A stretch of 64,000 bases of DNA from CADEFX01 sp046154585 (GTDB lineage: Bacteria > Pseudomonadota > Alphaproteobacteria > Rhizobiales > Hyphomicrobiaceae), in NCBI GenBank assembly GCA_046154585.1, contig JBJXDX010000164.1, positions 33,221-97,220 of the forward strand. Reading direction: 5' to 3'. How positions within the stretch are numbered: position 1 is the stretch's first letter; each line of letters opens with the position of its first letter. Both the position numbers and the translations under genes were made by a program. This document shows positions 17,017-25,664 of the stretch, one piece after another. The notes under the pieces are model-generated. The model was given only the letters and a program-made list of their open reading frames with translations. It did no database searches and was not told the origin of the DNA.

Positions 17017-17529
17017 CTATAGCGAGTTGCGGAAGTAGCAGGAGTCTTTCGGCGCGCACCAATGCGAGCCCTCGGGCACCTCGACCGCCGCATCATCGAT
17101 CCACGATCCGTCGGGCAGCAGCCGTTCGACCGCCCAGCGATGCGGCCGCCAATTGAGGTCGACCCGCAGCCGCAAATCGCCGTAGATAGCCGCCGTCATA
17201 AAATCCGTCGCCTCCGCCATCGAGCCGAACTCCTCGCTGCACGGGCCGAGCAGCACCTGGCACCGGCCGCCCTCCGTCGACAACGTCACCGCAAATCCAT
17301 GCACCGAGACCGGCGACACCGTGATTCGGTTCTTCCGGCAGGTCGCCTTCAGCTCGCCATGCTGCGCCAGAAGGCCGTCGAGCCATCGCAGCGCCAGGAT
17401 CTGAAAGGCCCGCGAGATGTTCGCTTCCGAGTCCGCCCGGCTGGGGCCGGGCGGGCCCGCAAGCAACACGGATTCATGATGGGTCGCCGGAGCGGGAAAT
17501 TCCGGCAGGACGGCACACAGCTGGGACAC
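17017..17529 (-). CDS. Hypothetical protein
   Basis: This 170-residue soluble protein is not recognised. It has an N-terminal Pro-rich stretch, a helix-rich piece (ANISRAFQILALRWLDGLLA) and a C-terminal part with Trp and aromatic residues (DLNWRPHRWAVERLLPDGSW). Four Cys are spread without a metal-site pattern. The start is GTG at 17529 behind a GGAG sequence. No signal peptide or membrane helix. It is transcribed convergently with the secretion cassette and lies downstream of the LuxR-type gene on the same strand, 103 bases away. Its codon use resembles that of neighbouring genes. Confidence 0.6.
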   Translation of the reverse strand: MSQLCAVLPEFPAPATHHESVLLAGPPGPSRADSEANISRAFQILALRWLDGLLAQHGELKATCRKNRITVSPVSVHGFAVTLSTEGGRCQVLLGPCSEEFGSMAEATDFMTAAIYGDLRLRVDLNWRPHRWAVERLLPDGSWIDDAAVEVPEGSHWCAPKDSCYFRNSL

Positions 17530-17632
17530 GGGAGGGCTCCGATCATTCAGTGACCGGATCAGCCTACGGATTTTCTCGCGATCGCGTCACTGGCGGAGAC
17601 GGCAGCTGTCGTAAACGACAGGTGCCAGCCCC

Positions 17633-18367
17633 CTACAACGCAATGAGTTGCTGCGCCACGGCCTTGGCCACGGCCTGGGTCGTGGTCAGGCAATCGAGCT
17701 TCTCACGGGCGGCGTTGAGGTGGAAGCGCACGGTCCGCTCGCTGATGCCGAGGATGACGCCCGCCTCCCACGCCGTCTTTCCTTCGGCGATCCACTTGAG
17801 GCATTCGAGCTCACGGGCGGAGATGAGCATATCCCGCTCGGTATCGTGCCCCCAGATACGCAGCATATGCTGATGGAAATAGCCGCCGAGCGTCTGGAAT
17901 TCCCGGGCCAGCGCTTTCTTCTTGTCCGGCCAGTTCTCAAAGCTCTCGTTGGCCGCAATACAGAAGCTGGCCATTTCTCCATGCGATGCGCGCAGCGGAA
18001 ACGACAGGGTGGCTTCTACCGAGCTGGTTGGTCTTTGCGCCATCTCGGCCCAATCGAGCGGCTCGCGAAACATGGCCGCCAATCCGCCGAGCTGTCCGGT
18101 GCTGACCGGTTCGTGGCTGACGCACTGCTTCAGCCACCGGTCCGAATAGGCGCATTGCATATAGCGCCCGCGCTGCTGGCCGATCGGAATGTTGAGCGCG
18201 ATGTAGACCACGTCGGCGAGCGGATAGGCGGACCGCGCGACCTTGAGGAAAGCCGCGCCTTCGGAGCGCTCCTGAATCTCGGTTGTGCAGATCCCGAGAT
18301 CTTGCAGAACTGTCTCGAACATTGTGATCCGCGCGCTGAAATGCGTATTGAATAGTGTGTCGATCAA
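17633..18367 (-). CDS. LuxR-family transcriptional regulator (LuxR solo)
   Basis: This 244-residue protein has an N-terminal region resembling the acyl-homoserine-lactone-binding domain at about residues 16-165. A C-terminal LuxR helix-turn-helix follows at about 175-240 (LISARELECLKWIAEGKTAW, then ISERTVRFHLNAAREKL). No luxI-type synthase is in the window, so it is a solo regulator here. The longest frame starts at TTG 18367 without a clear ribosome site. ATG 18322, 15 codons in, has a GGA at suitable spacing and is about equally likely. The AT-rich 18368-18500 stretch upstream should contain its promoter. Targets are unknown. Confidence 0.85.
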   Translation of the reverse strand: MIDTLFNTHFSARITMFETVLQDLGICTTEIQERSEGAAFLKVARSAYPLADVVYIALNIPIGQQRGRYMQCAYSDRWLKQCVSHEPVSTGQLGGLAAMFREPLDWAEMAQRPTSSVEATLSFPLRASHGEMASFCIAANESFENWPDKKKALAREFQTLGGYFHQHMLRIWGHDTERDMLISARELECLKWIAEGKTAWEAGVILGISERTVRFHLNAAREKLDCLTTTQAVAKAVAQQLIAL

Positions 18368-18539
18368 ATAGCGGGCTGAATATAGGAAAATGAAATATGT
18401 ATCGGCAAAGAGCGAGGCGTAGAAAATAAGGTCTGGGGTTTATTGGCAACGTTTATTTAAAATCCGCAATTTAATAATTTGGCTCGCTAAATATTAATTG
18501 CACCAACCGCCACGCGAGTAACCGCTCGGGGTGAGCGGA

Positions 18540-19049
18540 CTAGATCTTCCGGCTATCGTAGGCCCAGTGAAGCAGGGCCTGGCGTTGGCGCCTGCGACAG
18601 GAGAGATCACCGCGCTCGCAGTTGCGCTCAAGCTGACGCACGTGGCGCCGGATGGCTTTCCAGCGCTTGATCTGGCGAGCATCTTCCTCCGGCAATCGCC
18701 GACCCATGTAGTAGCGACAGTACCATTGGAACCAACCGCGCGGATCGGCCGGATGTATCCAGCCCTTCCTGCGCCACTCTGACAATGGCTGACTGGCCTT
18801 GACGCCGAAGTAGTTGAGCGAGCTGTCCGCCGCACCTGTCGCAAGTTTGGCGCCCTTGAACCAGCTGCGCGGGAACTCGTCCCGACAGTCGGTCATGTAC
18901 TTGCCGCCGAACACGCCGAGCCGAAGCATTTCCGCTGGCGTGAACTCGGGGCGGAATTCTGCATCGAAATTGCGTCCAGCCGGCTCGACAAGCTCGTAGC
19001 GATAGCTCTTCTGCATCCGATCATTGACCGCGACCGTTCTCTTGGGCAC
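18540..19049 (-). CDS. Conserved hypothetical protein (WFQWYCRYYMGRR motif)
   Basis: This 169-residue basic protein contains RPEFTPAEMLRLGVFGGKYM, SSLNYFGVKASQPLSEWRRK, DPRGWFQWYCRYYMGRRLP and DARQIKRWKAIRRHVRQLER. I recall this set of motifs from a widespread but uncharacterised family found in bacteria and some eukaryotes. A GTG start at 19049 preceded by AAGGGAAG is favoured over the longer frame from 19121; an ATG at 19016 is also possible. It is soluble, without signal sequence. It lies alone between the LuxR gene and the CaiB/BaiF pair. Confidence 0.65.
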   Translation of the reverse strand: MPKRTVAVNDRMQKSYRYELVEPAGRNFDAEFRPEFTPAEMLRLGVFGGKYMTDCRDEFPRSWFKGAKLATGAADSSLNYFGVKASQPLSEWRRKGWIHPADPRGWFQWYCRYYMGRRLPEEDARQIKRWKAIRRHVRQLERNCERGDLSCRRRQRQALLHWAYDSRKI

Positions 19050-19207
19050 CGCGCTTCCCTTGTGCTCGTGTTGGCTCCGTAGGGGATGCCTCAACAGAGT
19101 CATTCTCTGCATGTGGCGCAATTCTCAGGTACTGCAATGCCGTGCACAGACGTTGCGGCCCGAAGCGACCTATCCGGCGGCATTGCAGAAGCCTCGGATG
19201 GAGCGTC

Positions 19208-20341
19208 CTATCCCTTTGGCCGTGAGCCGATGACACCGTCCGCCGCCAGCGTCGCAATCGCGGCCTCGTCGAGCCCCAGGAGGTCGTGCAGGATCTCGGC
19301 GTTGTGCTCGCCGAGCGCCGGCGCGCGCCGGGTGATCGTCAACGGCGCCCCCGCGAACGTCAGCGGCAAGCCTTTGACGTCCGCGCCATCGGGTGTCTGC
19401 GCAAACGCGGTCCGGGTCTCGCCGTTGCGGACCGCCTCGAGCATGTCTTCGCCGTTGCGCACTGCGATGGCTTGCACGTCGCGCTCGGCGAAAGCCGCCG
19501 CTAGCGCCGCCGCATCCATCGTGGACCGCCCACCGGGCGCCAGCGCATTCACAGCCCGGTCGAGGCTCTCCCGTGACGCTCCGTGACACAGCAGCCAGCG
19601 CCCATCGCCCGCCGCGGCCAGCTTCGTTGCCGGCGGCGCTGCCGCATCGCTTGGCGCAGGCGTCGCACCCGCCGAAGCCGCTAGAATATGCTCGCCGATG
19701 AGAAAGCTCGCCAGCTCCCGCTGCGAGATGTCGAGCCACGCGCCGCGCCCCGTCCGCCGCTGCTCCATCACCGCCAGCGTCGCCACACCCGCGGCGTAGA
19801 GTGATACGATCTGATCGGGATAGTTGAGCAGGATGCCGCTGATGAGCGGTACGCCCTGGGCGTCGCGCGTCAGATCAGCGAGCCCCGACGTCGCCTCCAG
19901 CGTCGATCCGAACGACGCCGCCTTGGCATCGGGCCCCGTCTGGCCCTGGCTTGTCACCGACACGAGGACTAGCCGCGGATTGCGGGCGGACAGCGTCTCA
20001 AACCCGAGGCCGAGCCGCTCCATCACGCCGCGCCGGAAATTCTCGACGACAACATCGGCATTTGCCACCAGATCGAGAAACAGCTCCTTGCCTTTCGCAG
20101 TCTTCAGGTCCAGCGCGAGGCCGCGCTTGTTGCGGTTGGTGAAATCGAAGAAGCGCGACTTGTTCCACCAGTGCGCCGCACCGAGGCCCTTGTCCCACAT
20201 GCGGAACGGATCGATGTAGGCGCTCGCCTCGACTTTGACGACATCCGCACCAAGGTCAGCCAGCATCGCCGATGTGCTGGCGCCCGCCGTGATGATGCCG
20301 AGATCGAGAACACGGCAGCCCGCGAGAGGTGCGTGGCTCAT
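19208..20341 (-). CDS. CaiB/BaiF-family CoA-transferase (catalytic-type member)
   Basis: This 377-residue class III CoA-transferase would move CoA between an acyl-CoA donor and a carboxylic acid. It shows GCRVLDLGIITAGASTSAML, LGADVVKVEAS, NKRGLALDLKTAKGKEL and VVVENFRRGVMERLGLGFE. Asp176 in LLNYPDQIVSLYAAG lies where the family's catalytic aspartate is expected. The start at 20341 overlaps the stop of its upstream paralogue (ATGA), so the two are probably co-translated and may form a heteromeric enzyme. The substrate is not predictable; the region holds other CoA-ester enzymes. Confidence 0.88.
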   Translation of the reverse strand: MSHAPLAGCRVLDLGIITAGASTSAMLADLGADVVKVEASAYIDPFRMWDKGLGAAHWWNKSRFFDFTNRNKRGLALDLKTAKGKELFLDLVANADVVVENFRRGVMERLGLGFETLSARNPRLVLVSVTSQGQTGPDAKAASFGSTLEATSGLADLTRDAQGVPLISGILLNYPDQIVSLYAAGVATLAVMEQRRTGRGAWLDISQRELASFLIGEHILAASAGATPAPSDAAAPPATKLAAAGDGRWLLCHGASRESLDRAVNALAPGGRSTMDAAALAAAFAERDVQAIAVRNGEDMLEAVRNGETRTAFAQTPDGADVKGLPLTFAGAPLTITRRAPALGEHNAEILHDLLGLDEAAIATLAADGVIGSRPKG

Positions 20342-21465
20342 AGCACCGCCTCCGCGCCCTCTGCACCATTGGCCGAGGCGCCAGGCACAAACCTCTGTCC
20401 GTTCCACACCGTCGGCACGGTCGGCACCTGCCAATGCGTTGGGGCATGGCGCGCCGCCGACGGTGCCAGAAACCGCTGCGCGGCAAACTGCGCATCGTCC
20501 AGCAACTCCCGCACGGCGTAGACCGGCGCCATCGGCAACCCCACCGCCTTCGACGCCTCGTAGATTTCCCGCCGCGAGCGCGCCGCATACCACGGCTTCA
20601 CTACCTCGCTGATCAGCGCCATGTTCGCGCGCCGCCCCTCGCGCGTATCAAGTTCTTTGCCGCCAAGCCGCGCATCGCCGATGAGGCGCACCACCAGCGG
20701 CCAATCCTTGTCGAGGTAGACGAACGCCGCGTGGCCGTCCGTGCACGGAAACGTCTGCCACTCGGCCATAACGCCCTGCCGCGTCGGCGACCGGCCCATG
20801 TACAGCCGCTCGGCGAAGCTCTTCCAGTTCGACCAGATGTTGGCCTCGAGCGCCGAGACCGTCACAGTCTCGCTGGCCGTCCCCTGGTCGCACATCGACA
20901 GCGCGCCCATCAGCCCCGAGAGCGCCGCCAGCCCCGCGACGTAGCTCGCCTGATGTCCGCCCAGCGGCACCGGCGCCGCATCAGGATGTCCGATCAGATC
21001 GAGTAGCCCGCTGAGCGCCAGGATCGTCGTATCGGCGACGCGCGCGTCGGGAATGCCGAGCGATGTCGGCACACCATGCTCGACCACGACCTTCGCCGGC
21101 ACCGCGGAGAAATGCGCAGCAAGCGCATCTCGATCGTCGGTCAGCACCGCAACGGCCTTACCTGCCAGCGCGGACAGCAGCGCGCGATCCTTCGCGTCAC
21201 CGGACAATGCAAGCGACTGCTTTCCGCCGTTGAGAAAGGCAAACGTCGCGCTTTCGGCCCGGCCATCCCTACCCTGAACAAATGGCCCTGCCTGCCGCAG
21301 CGCATCACCATTCGGCGGCTCCACCTTGATGACGATCGCGCCGAAATCGGCAGCGATCCGTCCGGCAAGGGCAACGGCCCGCGCGGTGACCTCACTGCCG
21401 CCCGCCCGCGCAAATTCGATGATGGTCCGCCCCTGCATCGGTGCAATCGAATTGGTCTGGCTCAC
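20338..21465 (-). CDS. CaiB/BaiF-family CoA-transferase-like protein (atypical partner)
   Basis: This 375-residue member of the class III CoA-transferase family shows IIEFARAGGSEVTARAVALA, AIVIKVEPPNGDALR and AFLNGGKQSLALS. In the region aligned with the catalytic aspartate of the family it reads LGGHQASYVAGLAA, without an obvious Asp. It may therefore be a non-catalytic or altered partner of the overlapping downstream paralogue. The N-terminal part is short of the usual charged motif as well. Divergent from the binding-protein gene at 21661; 21466-21660 is the shared regulatory gap. Confidence 0.82.
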   Translation of the reverse strand: MSQTNSIAPMQGRTIIEFARAGGSEVTARAVALAGRIAADFGAIVIKVEPPNGDALRQAGPFVQGRDGRAESATFAFLNGGKQSLALSGDAKDRALLSALAGKAVAVLTDDRDALAAHFSAVPAKVVVEHGVPTSLGIPDARVADTTILALSGLLDLIGHPDAAPVPLGGHQASYVAGLAALSGLMGALSMCDQGTASETVTVSALEANIWSNWKSFAERLYMGRSPTRQGVMAEWQTFPCTDGHAAFVYLDKDWPLVVRLIGDARLGGKELDTREGRRANMALISEVVKPWYAARSRREIYEASKAVGLPMAPVYAVRELLDDAQFAAQRFLAPSAARHAPTHWQVPTVPTVWNGQRFVPGASANGAEGAEAVL

Positions 21466-21660
21466 TTGGACAAACTCTTCTAGTCGTTGATTAAGTCACC
21501 AAGACCAAACACAGGTGGCCTTCCCTCTCATAGCATATGCCCTCCCCGGCGCTACGCGTTCCATGCAAGTATTTGAAACGTTTCCGCGGCCGGGCGATAG
21601 TAGTAGACCATTACAATGCTGCCCGGTCTCGGATCGGGACCGATTCTGGGGAGAACGCTC

Positions 21661-23265
21661 ATGTCCGGCTCACGCCGCATCGCTCGTCAATTTGCGGCCC
21701 ACGTATTTGCGCTCGCCACGCTCGCAGGAGGATTTGCCGGCGCGACCGCCGCCGAAGAGCCGCGCAAGGGCGGAACGCTCGTCTTCGGCGTTATCGGCGA
21801 TCCTCCGACGATCGATTGCCACGCGGCGTCGAGTTTCGCGACCATGCATTACGTGTCGCCCCACTACTCGCTGCTGGTCAAGCTCGATCCGAAGGATACG
21901 ACACGCGTGGTCGGCGACCTAGCCGAATCCTGGACCGAATCCGCCGACAAGCTCACCTACACGTTCAAGCTGAAGCCCGGCGTCAAGTTCCACGACGGCA
22001 CGCCGCTCACCTCTGCCGACATCAGAGCGAGTTGGGACCGCATCCGCAAGCCACCCGAGGGCGTCATCTCGGTGCGCTCGTCCGTCTACAGCCGCATCGA
22101 CGCGATCGACACGCCCGACGCCATGACGGCGATCTTCCGGCTGAAGACCGCCTCGCCCGCGTTCCTCGGCATCCTGGGCAGCCCATTCAACTGCATCTAC
22201 AGCGCCGCCCGCCTCGCCCAGGATCCGAATTTCCCGGCCAAGGAGATCGTCGGCACCGGGCCGTTCGTATTCGTCGAGCGCGTGCGCGGCGCCCACTGGA
22301 TCGGACGCCGCTTCGACGATTATTTCGATCAGCCGCGCCCATACCTCGATGGCTTCCGTGCGATCAACACGTCGGCCCCAAGCGTGGTCAGCGCGCTGCA
22401 GAGCGGCCAGATCATGGCGCAATTCCGCACTCTGGCCCCGTCGCAGGTCGACCAGCTCAAAACGGCGCTCGGCGATCGCATTCAGTTCACCAGCACGGCT
22501 TATTCGTTCATGGTCCTGGTTGCGTTCAACACGCGCAAGGCGCCCTACGACGATGCGCGCGTCCGGCGCGCGCTTTCGCTCGCCATCGACCGCTGGGGCG
22601 GCGCGCAGAGCTTGTCGAAGGTCTCCTCGCTGATGTTCGTCGGCGCCACGCAGCGGCCGGGCTCGCCCTGGGCCGCGACGGACCAGGAGCTTGGCGCCTA
22701 TCCCGGCTTCTCCAAGGACATCGCCGCATCGCGTGAGGAAGCCAGGAAACTCCTGCGCGAGGCCGGCCAGGAAAATCTGTCGCTGCGGCTCGTCAACCGC
22801 AACATCACGGACCCCTATACCTCGGCCGGCGTCTATCTCGTCGATCAATGGCGGCAGATCGGCGTGAAGGCCGAGCACGTGCAGCTCGATGTGGGGCAGC
22901 TCATGACCTCGATGCGCGGTGGCGCCTTCGACGTCATCATCGATTTCGTCGGCGGTGAGGCCATGGACGATCCATCGATCGAGCTCGGGCGTTTCGTCTC
23001 GGCCGACGTGTCGTCGTACAATCCGAGCGGCTTCATCGACCGCACCGTTGACCAGCTTTACGCCAAGGTCGATTCGAGCTTCCACGTCGCCGAGCGCAAG
23101 AAGCTCCTGCGCGAGTTGGAGGGCCGGCTGCTCACCGAGGCGTATCAGGTGCCGTTCATGTGGCTCAACCGGACCGTCGGCTTGGACAGCAAGGTGCGCG
23201 GCTTCACCATCTCGCCCTCGCACTTCGTCAACCAGGACCTCGCCACCATTTGGCTGGCGCAGTAG
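21661..23265 (+). CDS. ABC transporter substrate-binding protein, peptide/nickel family (SBP_bac_5)
   Basis: This 534-residue periplasmic binding protein resembles DppA/OppA. A signal peptide spans about residues 1-30 (basic start, hydrophobic core, cut near ATAAEE). The mature part has GGTLVFGVIGDPPTIDCH, LAESWTESADKLTYTFKLKP and GVKFHDGTPLTSADI, the typical family opening. The ATG at 21661 has a GGGGA box; an in-frame ATG at 21616 is less likely because the signal peptide begins at the second. No cognate permease or ATPase genes are next to it, so it is an orphan here. It faces away from the CaiB/BaiF pair and may deliver the compound they act on. Confidence 0.88.
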   Translation: MSGSRRIARQFAAHVFALATLAGGFAGATAAEEPRKGGTLVFGVIGDPPTIDCHAASSFATMHYVSPHYSLLVKLDPKDTTRVVGDLAESWTESADKLTYTFKLKPGVKFHDGTPLTSADIRASWDRIRKPPEGVISVRSSVYSRIDAIDTPDAMTAIFRLKTASPAFLGILGSPFNCIYSAARLAQDPNFPAKEIVGTGPFVFVERVRGAHWIGRRFDDYFDQPRPYLDGFRAINTSAPSVVSALQSGQIMAQFRTLAPSQVDQLKTALGDRIQFTSTAYSFMVLVAFNTRKAPYDDARVRRALSLAIDRWGGAQSLSKVSSLMFVGATQRPGSPWAATDQELGAYPGFSKDIAASREEARKLLREAGQENLSLRLVNRNITDPYTSAGVYLVDQWRQIGVKAEHVQLDVGQLMTSMRGGAFDVIIDFVGGEAMDDPSIELGRFVSADVSSYNPSGFIDRTVDQLYAKVDSSFHVAERKKLLRELEGRLLTEAYQVPFMWLNRTVGLDSKVRGFTISPSHFVNQDLATIWLAQ

Positions 23266-23290
23266 TCGATCGCAAGCTGGGACCAAGGCT

Positions 23291-23591
23291 CTTCCGACTT
23301 GAAGTGGGTTGGCTGCCGTGGTCATGGCGAATCCGTGCTCCGCACGAGCCTCTGGATCCCGGGTCGCGCGCGGGATATGACGCTTCAAATATTGCGCATC
23401 GCTTCGGCCCGCGCTTGCCCGGAATGACATCGAGGAAGTGATGGCCGCGTTCCCCCTGGGTTGTCATCCCGGCCAAGCGAGCGTCCATGCGTAGCATGGC
23501 TCCGCCATGAAGCGAGTGCGAGCCGGGACCCAGGGCCCACAATGCCGTGCGATCGCTATGAAACCGAGCGCGCTTCAATCCAAGTCGGAAG
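23291..23591. repeat. Inverted pair of REP-like repeats bounded by an 11-bp inverted repeat
   Basis: Two copies of the dispersed repeat sit head to head: a minus-orientation copy at about 23352-23429 and a plus-orientation, more degenerate copy at 23462-23532. The whole block is flanked by a perfect 11-bp inverted repeat, CTTCCGACTTG at 23291-23301 and CAAGTCGGAAG at 23581-23591. There is no gene in 23266-23594. Confidence 0.7.
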
Positions 23592-23594
23592 GCT

Positions 23595-24842
23595 CTAAAT
23601 CAGCCTCTCCGCCTCTGCCCTGAGCCGGTCCCGGAAATCCGGATGCGCAATGGCAATCAGCGCCGCCGCCCGCTCGGACACACTGCGCCCGCGCAATTCC
23701 GCCACGCCGTACTCCGTCACCACCACATCCGCATCGCTGCGTGACGTCGTGACGATCCCGCCAGCCAGCTTCGGCACGATGCGCGAGACGGCCCCGCCGC
23801 GCGCCGTCGCCAGCATCGCCACGATGCCGCGCCCGCCTTCGGACCGCATGCAGCCGCGCATGAAATCGGCATGCCCGCCGACGAGGCCGATATGCCGAGG
23901 TCCCGCCACCTCCGCATTCATCTGCCCCGTGAGGTCCACCTCGAGCGCGGTATTGATGCCGAACAACCTCGGGATCTGGCTCGTCACGAGATAGTCGTGC
24001 GTATAGCGCGGCGAGCGCACGCGCAGCGCCGCATTCTTGTGCGCCCAAGCATACAGCCGCTTCGTGCCGATCAGCCCCGCCGTCACGGTCAGCCCCGTGT
24101 CGGTGGGCTTCAGCCGGTTGGTGATGACGCCGGCATCGACGAGTTTCGCTACGCCGTCGGCGATCGTGCCGCTGTGCAGCCCCAGATCCTTCTTTCCCGC
24201 CAGCGCCTCCAGCACCGCATCCGGCAGCGTGCCAAGTCCCACCTGCAGCGTTGCGCCGTCAGGGATCATGCGCGCCACATGCTCGCCAATGGCGCGCTCG
24301 GCTGGTCCCGGTGGCGTCGCCGGCACCTCGATAATGGGATAGGACACCCGCAGCAGATGATCGACGTCGGCGCGCGTCACCGCCGTATCGCCGGTCAGAT
24401 GCGGCGCCTGATCGTTCAGCTCGCCGATCACGAAGCGCGCACGCGGCAGCGCATCCCGGACGTGGTCCAGCGCGGGCGTGAGCCTGAAGTCGCTCTCGCC
24501 GCCCGCGAGCTGTACCATCGCCACATCGATTTTGAGAACGCCTTGCGCCACCAGATCCGGCAGCGCCGAATAATGCGCGGGCAGAACGTCGAGCGCGCCG
24601 GCGTCCTGAAAGCGCCGATTGGTGCCGGCCCCACCCAGCGCCTTTATGTGCATCCGCTGCGCAAAGCGGGCCGCATCGATGGTGTTGCTCAGGCTCAGGT
24701 TCAGCAGAATCGTCGCACGCGGCACATCGTCGATCTGCGCATTGAGCTGGGCGAGGCTGTGGCTCGGCTCGGCCGTTCCGCCGGTCCACACCACCGTATC
24801 GCCCTCGCGGATGATCCGCTTGAAATCGATCGCCTCAGACAT
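23595..24842 (-). CDS. Acetyl-CoA hydrolase/transferase family protein
   Basis: This 415-residue protein belongs to the class I CoA-transferase-like family that includes 4-hydroxybutyrate CoA-transferase. It shows DTVVWTGGTAEPSHSLA, QLAGGESDFRLTPALDHV, TLQVGLGTLPDAVLEALAG, INTALEVDLTGQMNAEVAGP and VVTEYGVAELRGRSVSERA. In classical members a catalytic Glu lies in an HTEM/HSEM motif; here residues 223-230 read HSGTIADG, with Gly in that place. That variant is common in this subgroup to my memory, so the activity may differ. It overlaps the start of the preceding crotonase gene by eight bases, indicating one operon. Confidence 0.87.
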   Translation of the reverse strand: MSEAIDFKRIIREGDTVVWTGGTAEPSHSLAQLNAQIDDVPRATILLNLSLSNTIDAARFAQRMHIKALGGAGTNRRFQDAGALDVLPAHYSALPDLVAQGVLKIDVAMVQLAGGESDFRLTPALDHVRDALPRARFVIGELNDQAPHLTGDTAVTRADVDHLLRVSYPIIEVPATPPGPAERAIGEHVARMIPDGATLQVGLGTLPDAVLEALAGKKDLGLHSGTIADGVAKLVDAGVITNRLKPTDTGLTVTAGLIGTKRLYAWAHKNAALRVRSPRYTHDYLVTSQIPRLFGINTALEVDLTGQMNAEVAGPRHIGLVGGHADFMRGCMRSEGGRGIVAMLATARGGAVSRIVPKLAGGIVTTSRSDADVVVTEYGVAELRGRSVSERAAALIAIAHPDFRDRLRAEAERLI

Positions 24843-25590
24843 ACTTGGCCTGCCGCTTCTCGCGGAATGCCGCCACGCCTTCCGCGAAATCCGTGCTGGC
24901 CCGCACCTTGTCGCCGAGCTGCTGCTCCAGCGTCTCGCGGCTCAGCGCATAGTCCGCGATGCTGGCGCTGATCTGCGTCTTAACCGCCTGCACCGCCGCC
25001 GGGCTGTTGGCCGCGATCATCTGTGCCTTCTCCACGGCCCAATCCATCAGCCTGTCCGCGGATGTCACCGCATTGACGAGGCCGATGCGCTCGGCAAACG
25101 TCGCATCCACGAGCCGTCCCGTCAGCAGCAGGTCCATGGCATGGACGTGGCCGATCTGGTGCGCGAGCTTCACCGTTGCCCCGCCGAACGGATAGATCGC
25201 ATAGCGCACCTCCGGCAGCCCGAACCGCGCATGTGCTGCGGCAGCGCGAATATCCGTCGACAGCAGCAGCTCAACACCGCCGCCGGCACAGTCGCCGTTC
25301 ACGGCGGCGATGATCGGCTTCGAAAACGTCGATGTCTTCAGCAGCGCACGATTGACAACGCGTGCCGTCTCCTCGCCGGCACTCAGGTCGCCGCCGATGT
25401 CGGCGCCCGCACAGAAGCCCTTCTCGCCCGCCCCCGTGATGATGACGCACCGGCACGGCGAGGCATCGAGCGTATCCCAGAGCGCGGCCAGCTCTCCCAG
25501 CATCTCGCGCGACATCGCGTTTCGCTTGGCCTGGTTGTCGAGCGTGATGAGGGTCACGTGCGGCGCGACCTCGCGCGTCATGATCGGCAT
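24835..25590 (-). CDS. Enoyl-CoA hydratase/isomerase family protein
   Basis: This 251-residue crotonase-fold enzyme would act on an enoyl-CoA thioester. The oxyanion-hole segments KGFCAGADIGGDL and GDCAGGGVELLL are present. The two glutamates of true hydratases are kept (Glu107 in GGGVEL and Glu127 in LPEVRYA). The usual IPGAGGTQRL segment is changed to IYPFGGATVKL, so substrate or reaction may differ. It is upstream of, and overlaps, the CoA-transferase gene. It is divergent from the quinone oxidoreductase gene, with 74 bases between for both promoters. Confidence 0.88.
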   Translation of the reverse strand: MPIMTREVAPHVTLITLDNQAKRNAMSREMLGELAALWDTLDASPCRCVIITGAGEKGFCAGADIGGDLSAGEETARVVNRALLKTSTFSKPIIAAVNGDCAGGGVELLLSTDIRAAAAHARFGLPEVRYAIYPFGGATVKLAHQIGHVHAMDLLLTGRLVDATFAERIGLVNAVTSADRLMDWAVEKAQMIAANSPAAVQAVKTQISASIADYALSRETLEQQLGDKVRASTDFAEGVAAFREKRQAKYV

Positions 25591-25664
25591 GGCACCATCC
25601 CGTGGCGTGTGGACATTCAGATCAGCCTCGTTATCTTGCGGCCAAGCAACAAAAGGTGAAGAAC

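Noticed and set aside
21919..23430. 503-residue frame opposite the peptide-binding-protein gene
   Set aside because: Shadow of the real gene at 21661-23265, which has a signal peptide and family motifs.
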